Assembly: GCA_013396995.1 (NCBI GenBank)
Contig: VWZP01010354.1
Coordinates: 62,001-126,000 of the forward strand
Source of the DNA: Dicaeum eximium
Lineage: Eukaryota > Chordata > Aves > Passeriformes > Dicaeidae
Reading direction: 5' to 3'
Length of the DNA: 64,000 nucleotides
Made by a program: the position numbers and the translations under genes. Position 1 is the stretch's first letter. Every line of letters starts with the position of its first letter. The notes beneath the pieces were generated by a model. It made no database searches. It saw only the letters and a program-made list of their open reading frames with translations, and was not told where the DNA came from. Below are positions 1 to 13,323 of this stretch, one piece after another.

Positions 1-892
1 CTTGCACTAAACCCACTTTGCTTGAACACCAAAACAGCTTGAAAAAAGCTGAGGAACATCTGAGCAGATAATATTGGGACACATCCGAGTTTGGAAGGGC
101 AGTTTGTTCCCCACCATCACAGGAGAGGGGGAACTCCTATTTTGAGAAAAACCTCCTGGCTTCAGGCCTGTCCCATGAGTTGGATTTAGAAATCAGGCGA
201 AGTGCATATGCCAGAGGTATGTGTGCGCTCTGGGAGGGAAATCAATTACCCCTGGCTTTGTGCAGGGTGAAAGTATTCTGAGACAAGCACTCGTGGGGGA
301 AGGATGTGACAATGAACAGCCTGACATCCAAAGGGAGGAGAAAAAAATCCAAAGCCCTGGGAGAAAAAGGGAAGTTCTTCCTTTCTGGCTTGGAGATGAG
401 AGTGAACAAGATAACATGGCACAGACAGAATTTTGACTGGAGAACCTTCAGTGGAGGCAACATGGATGGAAGTGTCAGGCTGAAAGCTCCTTTCTTGTGT
501 TTCCTTCCTTCTCCAAAGAGATTTAATTAATCAGGCACCAATAATGAGTTGTCAGGCCATGCCCGGTCCTGTTGCTCGTGGTTGCTGCACTTCTCTGTGG
601 AATAAGCTGTAGTTTAAGGACAAAAAGAAGTACAAAATGCTGCTTCTCATTAGAAGAAAAAGCCTCAAATAATGAAATATCTATCTGAAAAAATTATCTG
701 TGCTTTGTAGACTTTGAAAGTTTTGTAGCTGTCAAAGATGTTTGGATTCCTAAATGTTTAGCCTTTTTGTATAATATATGGTTCTTTAGTTAATTCCCTG
801 ATTTGTTCCGAGACCAGGCCCAAGATTTTGAGCCTGAGCTATCACATTCTATAGACACTCATCTAGTTTTATTAAAAGTCTTTTAGCGATTG
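1..892. other. No gene recognised
   Basis: Unique-looking sequence downstream of ADRA1A. Only short overlapping open frames (under 75 codons) occur, on both strands, without recognisable protein similarity. No repeat family was recognised. Confidence 0.5.
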
Positions 893-2295
893 TGTTGATT
901 TGGCACAGCTGGGTTTCTGGGAGGGGGGGCGACAGAAGTTGCTTTTCTAAGAAGCTGCTTAGAAGCTTCCACCGTGTCCGACAGAGCCAGTCTCTGATGT
1001 CTCTGAAGATGGACATGCTGCTAGCCCAATTACAGAGGTTGGTAATGCCTCTGTGATTACATATTTAAGAAGAAAATCAAAACAGGGCATGAGCAGTTTT
1101 TTCCAGGGGCGGTGAGGCGCCACTGCCAGGGCCAGCCCTGGAGCTGCCGGCAGCTCGGTGCAGCCTGTGGGCAGCCTCGCCTGCCCAGCCGGCCCCAGGC
1201 AGTGATGCCCGGGCAGAAGGGCAGGGGCGGTGACAGCTTCTCCTTCTCTTCTCTGCAGGAGCGGACGTGTTACACAGCACCGGTGGCAGAAGCATAACGA
1301 GCGATTCCCTGACGCAGAACCTGGATGAGATCAACATCTCAACACCCTGAGATCTTGCAAGAATCTCTGCATTAGTGGAGCTTGTTGGCAATGGTACCTA
1401 CAAGGAGCAAGTTTTCTTCTAGTCAGAGAAGAGGAGGAAGTGAGGACATGTGAGGGAAAACAACGTGGTGGCACCAAGCTCAGTAGTAAAAGAGGGGGAG
1501 GAAGTGCTCCAAGCGTCAGAGCTTAGATTCCTCTGCAGGGTGTGGTGAGGACTATAATGAAACAAACTGTTCCCTTGTAATGCATGAAGTGCACAGGGGA
1601 TGCAGAGAACCGCTTGCAGCCCATGAAAAAAGTGCTCATGCTGGAGCGGATAGATACCAGAAAAAGCTGTGATTGTGTGGGATACCCAAATAGAGGGAGA
1701 GGACTCCTGCTTCCAGAGGGCCCTTGCTTCCAGATATAGAGAAAGAGAACCGTTGCTTCCAAGCTAGAGCAGCCTATCCTTAAAAGGCTGCACCCCATGG
1801 ACCAGTGACCCACGCCACAGCAGTTTTGGGAAGAGTGCCCGTGGGAGGGACCCCACGGCACATCAGAGAGAAGACTCCTCTCCCTGAGCGAACAAAATAA
1901 GATCTCAGGTGATGAACTGACCAAAACTCCCACGCCCTCCCTGCACTGTCAGTGGGAAAGAGGGAGGGGCTGGGGTTGGGTGGAGGTGTTTTAAAGGCTT
2001 ATTTTATAACTGCGGTCAATGGGATGGGGTGGATGGTATGGAATGGCATCAATGGGAGACGATGGGAACAATGGGATCAATAGGATTATCCTCCTCTGAC
2101 TCTGTTAATAATAAATTTACTGTATAGCTTTAAATTTGATCTGTTTTGCCCTTAGAGTTGCAGTCCTTAACTCAACTCATGAGCCTGAGCCCTTTGTTAA
2201 TTCTTTTTCCCTCTCCTCTGCCCAACTCCGACAAAAGAAGGTAAGCAAATTACTTTCATGGGTACCTGACATTTGGCCAGTGTCAAACCATGACA
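893..2295 (+). mobile_element. Degenerate long LTR-like element, family A, copy 1
   Basis: The element starts TGTTGATTTGG and ends near CATGACA, a TGT...ACA pattern. It aligns by eye along its length with the copy at 56884-58708. Shared landmarks are a start with a GCTGG/GCTTGG block, an AGAAGCTGCT-like block, GCCTCTGTGA followed by an ATTTAA-type TATA-like motif, GACTCCTCTCCCT, TGTCAGTGGGAAA, an AATAAA near 2110, a TTTTGCCCTT block, and a terminal block GGCCAGTG..AACCA. I recognise this as an abundant old avian LTR-type repeat, probably ERVL-like, but could not confirm the family name. Flanks GATTG and AGATG give no convincing target-site duplication, consistent with age. The small open frames inside it (for example 1523-1933 minus) are shadows of the repeat. 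Confidence 0.6.
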
Positions 2296-4697
2296 AGATG
2301 AAGAATTTTTCATGGCTCTTGGCAATCTGTTTTGCTCTCCCCAATAAACAAAACACCTCTTATTTCTAATTTTCTTTTCAAACATGGACTTTTTTTTTTT
2401 AATGAAGCAAAAAGTTAAAAATATTCTGGTTTTTTAAAGAAATCTAAGTGGTCCCAAAGAGAATGGAAATCCCATTGCTGTGGTTTGCTGCTTGTCCTGA
2501 GCTGGTCTCAACATGCAGGAAGGTGCTGGGTTGTGTCAGCACTGCAGATACAAAAAGGCAGATTCCTTTTTCTTTGGTATTTCTGGGTGTTTTAAATTTT
2601 TTTTTCCCCGTGGCTTGATTTGTTTGTCTTTGCATCATTCCAGCCTTGCCATTTACCCAGGAGTTCTCCCAGATTTAGACCAGGCTGTTATTCCCTTTCA
2701 TAAGAAGTGCTAATATCCCTTAGGTTAAGAATAATTAGAAGGGAGAGCAGGAAAACAACCCCAGCTTCATTTTGCTTTCCTGGTTTCCACATGTCCACAT
2801 TACCCCTTTAGAGCAACTGAGCCTGGACCCCACTCAAAAGTCTCTCCAAAGCCAGTCTTCCCCCCCTCAAAAAAATTTCCTCTGTTGGAATAAACAAAAT
2901 TAATCTCAAAAGAATTGCAGAACCTTGGTTGTATAAAACAGGGAGAAGAAGATACACCATTACCTCACTGTGCTAATCAGAGTTTCATGGGAAGGGTTCC
3001 TTTCTGTGTCAGTCTCAATATTTCCTTGGTCTCCTCAGTTAATTTCAAGTGTTTTCTGCTGATATTTCTCAGACTGAAGTTCTCCAAAGCTGCCTCCCTC
3101 CCTGCCTCTGCTCTGGCATCTCCCAAGTTGCTGTGACCTCTTCCCAGAGCCTACACTCCATGTTCCTGTTTGGGATGAGCCTATGGATGCCTAGATCAGC
3201 CTGCACACCCTTGAGCAGCAGGAAGGGAGATGTCCCTCCCTGGATGTTGCCATTACTCAGCAGCAGTGGGGTCAGAAATAAAATCCTCAAAGTTCACGGG
3301 CAGGCATAAATCAGTTGTGCAGTGCAGTGGGGCAACATCCTGGTGTATAAGAGAATCAGTGTAAAATGGGAGGGCAAACTGGTGAGGGAAATTCCCTGCC
3401 TTCCCTGACTTTCTCCCCATTTTCCTGAGTTCCACTTTGTCCTCCCAGATCCTCTTGCCCCAGCTTTGCTTCCAGACCACCACAAGATGGCAAAACTGTC
3501 CAAGACATTCCAGGGAATACAGCATATGTGGACTGGCCCATTTGCTGTTTGCCACCTGTCTCCACAGACCCCAAACTGTATTTTTATACTTGACTTACAG
3601 CAAAACAAATGTCCCCAGGGAGTTGAACAGGGATTCTGGGGTGTTTAGGCATCATCCCTTGGCAGCACTAGGGGCATATGGTTCTCAGGAGTCATCAGAA
3701 GCCTTGCAATATGCCCAGATCTATATAGAAATATAGCTTTGGATGAGATTTATGTTCAGATATTTCTTGGGGAGACACAGCAGGCATGTTGCAAATGAAA
3801 CAACCCAACCAAGCCTTGTAATTTAATTTAACTGCCTCTCTTTGGGGTATGTGTCATGCATTCTGAATCAGGCAGCTGAATTCCCAATCAAATGTTCCTT
3901 GGATATAACAACAGAGTGTAAGGCATAGAACTGCCTGAAAATAGCTTGCTAACAACCCCATGGAACTGGTGCTTTTGGCAAAAGGTGGAGACAATTTATG
4001 GGTCTGGGTTCAGTGCTCATAAATAAGTACTTGTTCCTTTTCCTCTGCATTGGCAGGGGTTTGGCTGTTCAGATTCTTTATAATTTCTCATACACACTAT
4101 AAATTCTCATACAACTCCTCAGGCAGTTGATGGGAATGCACAGACTTTTTGGGGATGTGAATTCATCCTGTTTGAACTGGCACAAGTTCTCTGTGTACCT
4201 TGTGAGGAAATTCTTCCTGTGCTGAGTATTCCAAATCCACTTCTGCTTCACCAGCCTGAGCCCAGACAAGCTGCTTATTTTACTGAACATGCTTGAAATA
4301 TTGTTTTCCATAAAGGAAACAGCAGCAAACAAAAATTTTAGCTTGTCACCTTCATATTTTGTAATATCTGGTAGCAGCAAAAGGCCTTTTTGAAGTAGAT
4401 AAACAGTAATGGAGTAATTGAAGTAGATAAATAATCTGGAGTGGAGAAAAATAGGAAAAACAGCAGAAACACTTTGAGTTTGGTGGTTAAATTCAACTAC
4501 CTCAGTGCAAACCACTAGGCAGCAGTGCCTGAACGAAGTACTAAAAAAACAGAATTAAAAGATCTTTGTGATTATTCTGTGATGGGGCTCTGACACAGTA
4601 ACACTCAAAGCAGAAAAGAGTCAGTTTTCTAGGAGTGTGGAGAAATGTAAGGCCAAGGGAATAGGAAGAAGAATAATAGCAATAATAAAGATAATGA
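2296..4697. other. No gene recognised
   Basis: Non-coding DNA with only short, unsupported open frames. The largest (4078-4515, minus, 145 codons) has no domain or family pattern I recognise. No repeat was confidently identified. Confidence 0.45.
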
Positions 4698-4790
4698 TCA
4701 GAGAATCACAGAATGGTTAATGTTGGCAGACGTCATAATAGTAATAATAATCATAACAGTAATAGTAATATTAATTATAATCTCCAAATA
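4698..4790 (-). repeat. CR1 3' terminus remnant plus ATA-rich microsatellite
   Basis: A CR1-terminus-like stretch (AGAGAATCACAGAATGG, 4698-4715) is followed by an imperfect AAT/AGT/TAA-rich simple repeat to about 4790. In this orientation the CR1 3' end faces lower coordinates, so the fragment is on the minus strand. It is very short, hence modest confidence. Confidence 0.45.
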
Positions 4791-7700
4791 GACCCCATCT
4801 ATCTCTGAAATGGATCTCTTTCAGGATTTTTGAGAAAACCGTGTTTCTTGCAAGTCAGCTGACACACTGGATAATTAAATACGTAAGGAAAATAAAGGTT
4901 TTTATAAAAAAAACCACCACATGTTAAGAAGTCCACAATGAGTGTGAGAACTTCAAAGCTTGAATATAAACAAAATCTTGGGGGTTTATACGTATATTAG
5001 GTACAGGTTGCTCATTGCTGTGCTCTCCCTGCACACCATGACATCTCTTTCAGAAATACCTGGGGAACAGCTGCCCCTGAGATGCTTTTTACACAATCCC
5101 ATTGGAGTTCAGGGATGGGATACTGCTGGACTGGGCATCCTCAAACTATAAAAAGCCAGTGCAAGAAGTTATCTTTTCCAAAATAGCTGATTTTCTCTTA
5201 ATTTTTAGCATTAAAACGAAAATTAAAAAATATAGGTGAGGTTTGGTGTTTTTTGCTTTTGGGGGTTAATTAGTGATCCCTGGCTTTGACAATAATTAAG
5301 TTTGTCCTCCATTTTCCAAGTGCTCAAGGAAAGAAATGCCCCTCCTTTATGCCCCTCCTGCACCACATCTCCGGATATAGCACCATTAGCTTGAGATTTT
5401 TATGGCTCTCAGGGGAAACTCAGAACCTTCCTGAAACTGAAGTAGCATTTTGGAGTCCCTGAGCTGGAGTTCAGCCTCTTTCAAGGATAAATCATGGGAG
5501 CTGTCAATAGAGGGGATATTTGATTTTAAAGGCAGGGGGTCAATAAATACTGATACTGTTCCTTGAGTCATTAATAAATACTAAATGTTTCACCTCCAAG
5601 TAGCTCGGAGTGATTTCCAGCAGTGACTTGATGATAAAGAAGCATCACAACTGGAGGGAGGGAGTGGTAGCAAAGAACTCACTTGTCAGGAAGGCTTTGC
5701 TTTCTGCCAGCTGCCTCCATCTTTGCAGCTGGAATGGGGGGGAAAAAGGCCAGGGAAGGAGCAGGCAGCAGCTCTTCAGTTTTGTGTCTACACCAAACAT
5801 CACAGTGCAATTGTGAATGGTGATAAAAAAAGGCTTTTTAGTGGTACAAAACTCTCAACCAGCAAAACAAAACCTTTTAATATAACACAGCCCTAACTGG
5901 GTTGAAATACTGCTGTGGGTTTCATTGAGTGCAAGTGGAATTGCACCAGTTTTCACTCCTGAGGAGCTGGTGAAAAACTCAGGAGTATTTCAGGGGTATT
6001 TTATGGTGCAATACTGCACTAGCTACAGTCTGTAATTGTGCCCAAATATTTTAATATTCACTCCTCTAAATTAGTGCTTCTGGGAAGGTTTAACGGGAAA
6101 ACTGGGAGGGAGGTGGGCTCAGCAGTGGGTTTTTAATGACTGGCTGTCTGCTCCCCTTTCCTCCTACAGCTCAGGACTAATATGAGCTGTATTATGTAGA
6201 ATTAAGCCTGTCTAGCCCAGGATACTTTCCTGGGAAACCCAGTTTTCTGTGAGCTTAAGCCTGAGGAAGAATACTGAGACGTGAAAGTGCTGTCTCCTGA
6301 GCGTCACGCAATGGAGAACTTGTCACTCAGAAGGGATGCAGCTGCTGAAAACCCCACTTTGCACAGCCTTGTCCAGCTCCACCAGGAAAGGAAAGGAAAA
6401 TCAGGCTTTGTTGTTGGGAAGGAAGAAAAAATGCAGAGCCATGGGCAAATGTGAGAGTAGGGTTGTCCATGGGGAGGAAACAACCAAAAAATGAGATATT
6501 TAATGAAGTCCACCAACACTCTCTTCTTTTTGCTTTGAAGGAGTGAAAGAACATGTTAGGAATGTGCAGGACCAGGTGTATGCTCTTAGTCAACAAGTTC
6601 AGAGTAGGTTTTTCTGTGTGAAAATAAATCTCATACAGGACTCCATTTTCTAAAATAACCCTTTGGATCAACTGAGAGATTCCTATTCCTTGCAGGCTAT
6701 ATTTTTGTCCCCAGTTTTTCCAGTCTCAGCTATGCAAATGCCTTCAGACACTGAACAGGGACTCTGGGCTAAGCTTAGATGGGCTCTGGGTGTGCACACA
6801 AAGGAAAATGTGATGCTGAGTTGGCTTCACTCTGTCTACTTTACCACTGAAATGGTTTCCTAATTGCTGGTAATTGACTTTTTCAGGTTGTGTTTGCATT
6901 AATCGGGAATTCTCCAGCTTCATGTTGAGGAGCCAGAGGTAATTCCATAGCAAACTGTCCCGGGGCTCCTTGTGACTGGCTGCTCAATATGGATAAAGAA
7001 TGCTGGATCTGTTTCAATACGTATTTTTAATTGAGGGGAAATAGAATCCGCCCTTCATTCTTTTGGTTATGGGAGACATTAATTTTTTTCCTATTTTTTT
7101 TTCCCCTTTCTCTTTTTTGCCAAAATATGTCAGGAAGAAAATGCCAAAGAAAAAGAAAACATACCCAGAAAGCTTCTATCCATCATGTACTGTGTTCTCC
7201 TGAAAATATAACAGAGCACTTCAGTTATAATAAACTGTAAAAGCTAAAAGATGTGGTGTGGAAGTGTATTTGGGAACGATCCTCAGCTGAAATCAAATCC
7301 CACTCCTTATTTTTACCTCTCTTTTCACAATTTCAATTAAACTCTTAGAAATGTTTATGCAGAATTTCTTACCCATCCTCCTAATGCAAATTGTGCAGGT
7401 TCTCCTTGCTTTGGGAGATGGATTATTAGATTAAAGGAGCATTTCTAATCGTATTTGGAAATCTGTCCCCGATGGAGCTGATCATTACCGTGAGAAACCA
7501 AACTAGCAGTGCCACATCACTGGTGGCCTTTCCATGAAGCTGCTCCAAATCCATTTGTATCATACAAAAGATCAGCTGCATTCCCAGGCCAGAACTGGGG
7601 CATCTTGGTGTTAATGGTGATATCAGAGAGAAAAAAAGAAACAAAACATTTTTCCACAGTTACTCTGACATTTCTACAGCTCTTGATAAAAATCAAGGTC

Positions 7701-9720
7701 TGGTAATTGTCTGGTAATTCATTATATGAACTGGTGGGTTTAAACAAATCCAGTTTCAACAGAAATTTACTGCAAAAATCTCAATAGCATTAGGCCAATA
7801 AACAGCTGAATGAAAAACTGGATGTTTTCTTCTCCTGTAATTGCCAGCACGGTGTCACTTGTGTTGTTCGAAGTGTTTGAACCTCAGTAAAGCTCCCAAC
7901 ACTTTGACCTTTACCTGCAGCTCGATTAGCAAAACAAAAGATAAGATTCTTATCTTGCAGGGGCCATGATTAAAACTGTCCTAGAATTTATCTCAAGGTC
8001 TGATTCTTGATTTAAAAAACCCTCAATAGGCCAATAGACTTGAGAGCAGAGTCTGTCTGGGAAATGAAGCAGTGCCATGATCACCAGCTGCCTATGGGTG
8101 GACAAAGTATCAATGAAATCTGAGGAACCATAAAGGGGTAAATCAATGGCAAAAAAAGTACAAGCAGAATTTGATGAATTCATGTCCTTGTAGTGAAGTT
8201 AAAACAAATACACCAACATGTTTTATTTTTTCCCTGTCATATGTCGGTTTTTCAAAATCATTGATGGTGTTTTATGAGACTCAGCATTCCTGGGACAGTT
8301 GGAATAAATCACACCCATTTTACAGAGGGAAGTTTGGACCCTGAAAAAGTGGTGACTTGCTTAAGATCAGAAATTCGCTGCCTGTTAGGAAAACAGAATA
8401 CTTATCCAAAATGCCAGAAAATGTGACTCCTTCCTCTCCTCACCTGGCAGGATCCAGCAAGGGAGGGTGACCTGTAATACAAGGAAGGACCTGCAGCCAC
8501 AATTACCAAGACAGATGATGATGATGATTATGTGTAATCTTAGCTGAACTGGATTTAAATTATAAAGCCAAGCAAAAATGCATCTTTTTATTTAAAAGTT
8601 TTTCTTTTATCTGACAGAAAATACGGTGGTCTCAAGGGCATTCTGACATTCCAAGTTATTCCTTAGAGTTGCAACAGGTTTTTTGGCCAACTGTGAGTTC
8701 AGGAGGCAATTTTTTAGAGCAAGGTCTGTGTCCATTAAAGACCAAATCCTGGTCCTTTGCTGAAGCTTTCAGACTCCACTGCAGCACAAAATTATTCAGG
8801 ATAAATGAACATTTTAATCCCGAAGGAGAACAGACCTGTGGAAGAAGCAGGAGGGCAACTGAGGTTTGATTTTGGTTTGGGTTTGTTTTTTCATTTAAAG
8901 TTTTCTCCAGTTTCCCTGGGTGAACTTTCCCAGGGTTTCACTAGAGGCAGCCTTTCCAGGTTCCTGGTGCATCAGCTGTTTCTGAAATCTGTCTTTTCCT
9001 TCCCTGTGTCTCAGTTCTCCCTGTATAAATCAGGAAATAATAACTTAGCACTTGTCTTTCCCATTTACATTCTTGGGTGGACGAGGATTGTTCTCCTGGT
9101 GATTGTTTATAAGGAATACAGCAAAATGAGCTGGATTTCATCTGGGACCTGATGTTTTACTGTAAGCAAGCTGAAAGAGCAGAGTAAGGACCTGGGGCCC
9201 AAATGAAATTTTTCAAAAATTTTTTTTAAGAACTTCAACTTTTTACAGTAAAAATATAAGTTTAATCCCTTTATTCACTTTGCACCTTGCTCCTACTAAA
9301 CCCCACTAAGATCAGAAGTATTGGGAAGAATCTCTACCTGATCCTCTGCCTGAAATGTTTATTGAAAGGGAAAAGACAAATCTGTATGAATAATTTGGAG
9401 AAAAAACCCAATCAACCAGACTTGCAGCTCACATATCCCAAAGTACACATTTCCCCCAATAATTTATTTGTTCACCTTAGCAAGATTTCATATACATTCA
9501 GTATTTTGTTCAGGGAAGTGACCAGCATGGACTGTTCAAACATGATAAAGCTGGAAAACAGCACATAGAAAATTCAATGACACAGGAATACCTCATTCAG
9601 AAAATGCAGGGCTTGTTTCAGGAGAAATCTTTTAAAACCAGCCAAACTTGTACAACATGCAGGCAAAAAAGTGGTGCAGGCAGAAGAAAAAAACCCAACA
9701 TTTTTTTTCAATCAAAGACT
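4791..9720. other. No gene recognised; small GAT microsatellite
   Basis: No coding region was recognised over almost 5 kb. A short GAT-type run (about six units) lies at 8513-8530. The open frames are under 120 codons and look like chance. Confidence 0.45.
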
Positions 9721-9866
9721 GGCAAAAAACCCAAAAAACCCACCAAAAAACAACAACAACAAAAAAAAAACCAACCAAACAAACAACAACAACAAAAAAA
9801 AACCCACCAACCCACCACCCACAAAAACAACAACAACAACAATAAAAAAAAAAACCAAAAACAAAG
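9721..9866. repeat. A-rich and CAA simple-sequence tract
   Basis: About 145 bp made almost only of A and C: runs of A, CAA units, AAAC and CCA units, with no clean single period. It opens artificial Lys/Gln/Asn/Pro-rich frames in all three forward phases (for example 9577-9921). These are composition artefacts, not genes. Confidence 0.9.
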
Positions 9867-10854
9867 CCTAAACCAGCTTGTATACAATTCCCACAGTAAG
9901 GAAGAATTGAGTGTTCAGTGAAATTCGGGGAGGTTTTTTACCACTGGCTGAATGGACTTGCTTTGAACGTGGAAATATGCTGAAATACTGGGCAGGTTTG
10001 TGTTTTCCTACTTCAGAAAATGGTTTACAAGGGCTGAGTTTTGGCAGCTGATAAAAGAAATTTTGATTAATGCAAGAAAGTCTCATTCTTTGGATGAGAC
10101 ATTGAGCACTGTAAAATCATGTTTATTTTCACTATTAACACGTGGAGGTTTTTGACTCTGAAAAAGATCTTGATGTTAACCATGATGATAAAGGAGAAGT
10201 TGTTACTCATCCTGTGTTTGAGCTCAGTTTTGCACTGAGACAGAAATGTTAATTAAGTAGAGCTGTGAGCCCATTGTGGGACTGACAGATGTGTTATTTC
10301 TCACGTGATGGTTGCCATCCATAGCTCTTCTCCTCAGCAATTCATTTCCCCTTAGGTCACATTTGCTATTTTCTCCTTCTCTGTAAATGTGAGAAATATG
10401 CAGTGTGCTCTGTGGAGAAAGAATGACATTTCACTCCAATCCCTGAGACAAATGCTCCATCTCCTCCCAGGAAATCAGAGATTCAATTACATCTATCAAG
10501 CTGGGAGGAAGATCTGTATTTTAAGGCACGACAGGCTACCTCTGTAGTGTCTTGTGGTTTTAGTAACACTGTCATGTACAAAATACCTTCACAAATATTT
10601 GAGTGTGTGAGAGGTGCAGGCAGAGAGCAGATGCTGCTGTGAGAGCAGCTCTCTCATGACCTGTTAGATTTTTTTCCTTCTGGCAAAGGGTTACACTGGT
10701 GCAGGTTCCAAATTTGCCTGGAGCCAAGTGCAACAGTTTGAAGACCAACTGGCTTTTCTCTTTGGCTCTGCTGTTGGAAGAGATCATTCAGGAATAATTG
10801 GTGTTAACAGCCTGTTCTCTCGAGTTCATTTTCAACATTGTCTTGCTTGTCCAA
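9867..10854. other. No gene recognised
   Basis: Unremarkable AT-leaning sequence. No open frame over 75 codons and no recognised repeat. Confidence 0.45.
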
Positions 10855-10940
10855 ACAAGACAGGAATTTAAGGAATTTATATTAAGGAATTATTTAAGGA
10901 ATTTATTATTTATTATTTAAGGAATTTATATTAAGACAGG
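10855..10940. repeat. Local AT-rich duplication built on AAGGAATTTAT
   Basis: The motif TTAAGGAATTTAT recurs several times, with AGGAATTTATATTAAG present near both ends of the block. This looks like local replication slippage or short tandem duplication. Confidence 0.7.
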
Positions 10941-11189
10941 AAAGAGTATCAAGGTGTCTCTGGGTAGGATGTGGAGTTAATTACCCAGCATGGATTCAGC
11001 CTAGGACAGCCGAAACATTGCTGGGTGAATCACTGAGTTGCTCTGTGCCTCAGTAGCTTTCTTTTAAAATGAAGTGTCTAATAAAACCCCACTGAGCCAG
11101 GAGCAACAGTAGCTCAAGGCCTACAGGCACACCTAGAACTGGGGACTTCCACATCAGCAAAGCAGTAAGACCTTATTATCAGTATGTTA

Positions 11190-11860
11190 TGAATAAAATT
11201 GAAGGTTTCTGTTACATTCCTGTCCATATTTTACCTGTTTGTATACCTACCTACTTTTGTTAAATACCTGTTCATGTTTGAGTTAATGCACTTACTTTTA
11301 TTGTTTCAAATGCCCATGTTGAGGTTCTCCCTTGTTTTATTCTTTTGTATTTTGGTCCCCTTTGTCCCTTTTCCCTCCCTAATTCCATCAGGAAATCCTG
11401 CCGCTGCTCCCCAACTTCCTCAATTCCCAGAAGGGGTTGCAAATATTTACAAATTAAAATCATATAAACACTGGTGAATAGAGACCACCCTTGGACAACG
11501 AGCCACCTTCAAAAGACACTTTAGAACCGTCTACCCAGGATGGGAAAGACTCAGGAGGTAGGAGCCACCATCAGGAAGCAGGCCAGGCACCCTCGCCGTA
11601 ACTTAGAGGACACCGAAGCAGGAAAACACCCCTAGACCACCGAGCCAGCAGGAGCCTTTTGATGATACCAGGAGGACAGAGACCCTAGCCCTGCCGCACG
11701 GGACAGGCCTGCCAATTCCTCCTCCTGCTCCTCGACCAACTGGGAGCTGCGGCAGCGCACACCCCGAGCTTCCACCCTGAGAGAGCTGATCCTTAATAAA
11801 GGCCTTTCAAAGGAGAATTTCTCCCAGCCCTATTTATTTAAAGTATAAGGGGCTGCAGCC
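11190..11860 (+). mobile_element. Probable solo LTR, plus strand
   Basis: An AT-rich 5' part with a TATA-like CATATAAAC at 11461 is followed by a GC-richer stretch. A polyadenylation signal AATAAA at 11795-11800 follows, within CTTAATAAAGGCC and ahead of TTTCAAAGGAGAA. This order (U3, TATA, R with AATAAA, U5) is LTR-like, and the 3' part resembles passerine ERV LTRs I recognise. The ends are not precise and no target-site duplication was found. An alternative is the 3' end of a non-coding transcript. Confidence 0.5.
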
Positions 11861-12739
11861 TGACAGTGTTGCCTTTCAGAAAATTGAAAAAGTCAAGCAG
11901 GGAACTTTTGTAAAGAAGCTTTGTGAAATCCATTTGCTTATGCCAAGTGGAAAAGCAAGAAATATTCCTGGCTTAATCTTTCTTCTTTTCAGTGCTGTGG
12001 ATTTCCAGGACATTAAGGCCTGGCAAAGGACAATATTCTTTCACACAATGCATAATTTATCCTTGGAATCAGCAGAGCAAAATAAAGAATATAAAAATGA
12101 GAAGACATTTATTTGGATAGTGGGCAGAACTTAAATATTTTGGATTTGAATAATCTTGCAAAGTACATGAAGCCTCAAAAACATCTTGAATTGACTGTGG
12201 AAAATGGACTTTCCCTGCCCTGAAGAATGCTCCTGGGATGAAGAGGGGTTGATGATCTGCTTCACCTCAGGCTGTGCAAATTAAAAGTAATCTCTATGAT
12301 GCTCCAGCTCTCAACTTTTTGCAGCAGAGACTATGTTCCACCCAACATGGAAATCTTGGCTGTCACTCCAAACAGAAAACCCTGACCCGAGAGGATGATA
12401 GTATGTCAGAGCCATCCCTTGGAGGTTTCAGGCAGGACACATCCACTGCCACTTCAGTGTGGGTCCCTGGTGGAACTCCTGGCACTCCACTGTTCTCACT
12501 TCCCATCTCACTTCCCATCTCTGATCTCTGCTCTGTGCTTCTGCCAGCTTTCACACAACAGAATCTGATGCTGGGAAGGTTTTACATGTGATGATGGATG
12601 TTCAGCTTCTGGGAAAACCTCTTGTCCTGTTTGTGCTTTTAGACAGACAGATACATTCAGCCTCTGTGGCTGCAACTCTTTCACCAGTGCCAAGTTCACT
12701 TAAAATAACAGAAAAAATGAGCTGCTTAAATCTGCACTC
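11861..12739. other. No gene recognised
   Basis: The longest open frame is 105 codons (12274-12591, plus), with no recognisable domain. A small duplication of CACTTCCCATCTC occurs at 12498-12520. Confidence 0.4.
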
Positions 12740-12799
12740 TTTTTTTGTTTGTTTGTTTGTTTGTTTTGTTTGTTTGTTTGTTTGTTTGTTTGTTTGTTT
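12740..12799. repeat. (TTTG)n microsatellite
   Basis: About 14 near-perfect TTTG units, with a single extra T interrupting near 12764. It produces artificial repeat peptides on both strands. Confidence 0.95.
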
Positions 12800-13318
12800 C
12801 CCAGAGCTCCTTCTACGGTTTTTGAGACTTTTCAGGCCAAATATCCACCGAAATGACAAGTGCCAATGACCCTTTTTGCAACAAGGGAACGGGACAGTTT
12901 TCCTGTAGAAATTCTCGGAGGGAGCCAAACAAATGATGTGTTTGTTTTTGCTGGCAAACCTGGCAGCAGCAGAGGTGTGGCTGGGACCAGGCTCACCTGA
13001 TGCTGAGGGCTGGGAGCTTTTCAGAGTCACTGGACACAGAGAGGTTCTTTAGCATCTGTTTGGTGACAAAAAAAAAGGAAGAAGATGAGACCAAGACTTC
13101 ATTATTCCAAGCTCTGTCTCTGCCATGCAGGAGAACTGTGCTACATCCATGTCCATCCTGACACTGCCAGCTGCAGGTTGACTTATTTATCTTTATCTTA
13201 CAGGGACAGATTTTATTGCTGCATCAGGATTGCTCTGGAGTTGAACTAATCCAGTTGTAGCAGCCTCCATGTGTAGCTCCACAACAACTCCGTGACTGAC
13301 ACCATGAAACCTCAATAA
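12800..13318. other. No gene recognised
   Basis: Intervening sequence between the TTTG microsatellite and the ERVL-class LTR. No supported feature. Confidence 0.4.
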
Positions 13319-13323
13319 ATCTG

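Noticed and set aside
9577..9921. Gln/Lys/Asn-rich, prion-like open frames
   Set aside because: Three overlapping forward frames are all open because of the A-rich CAA tract; no flanking coding features.
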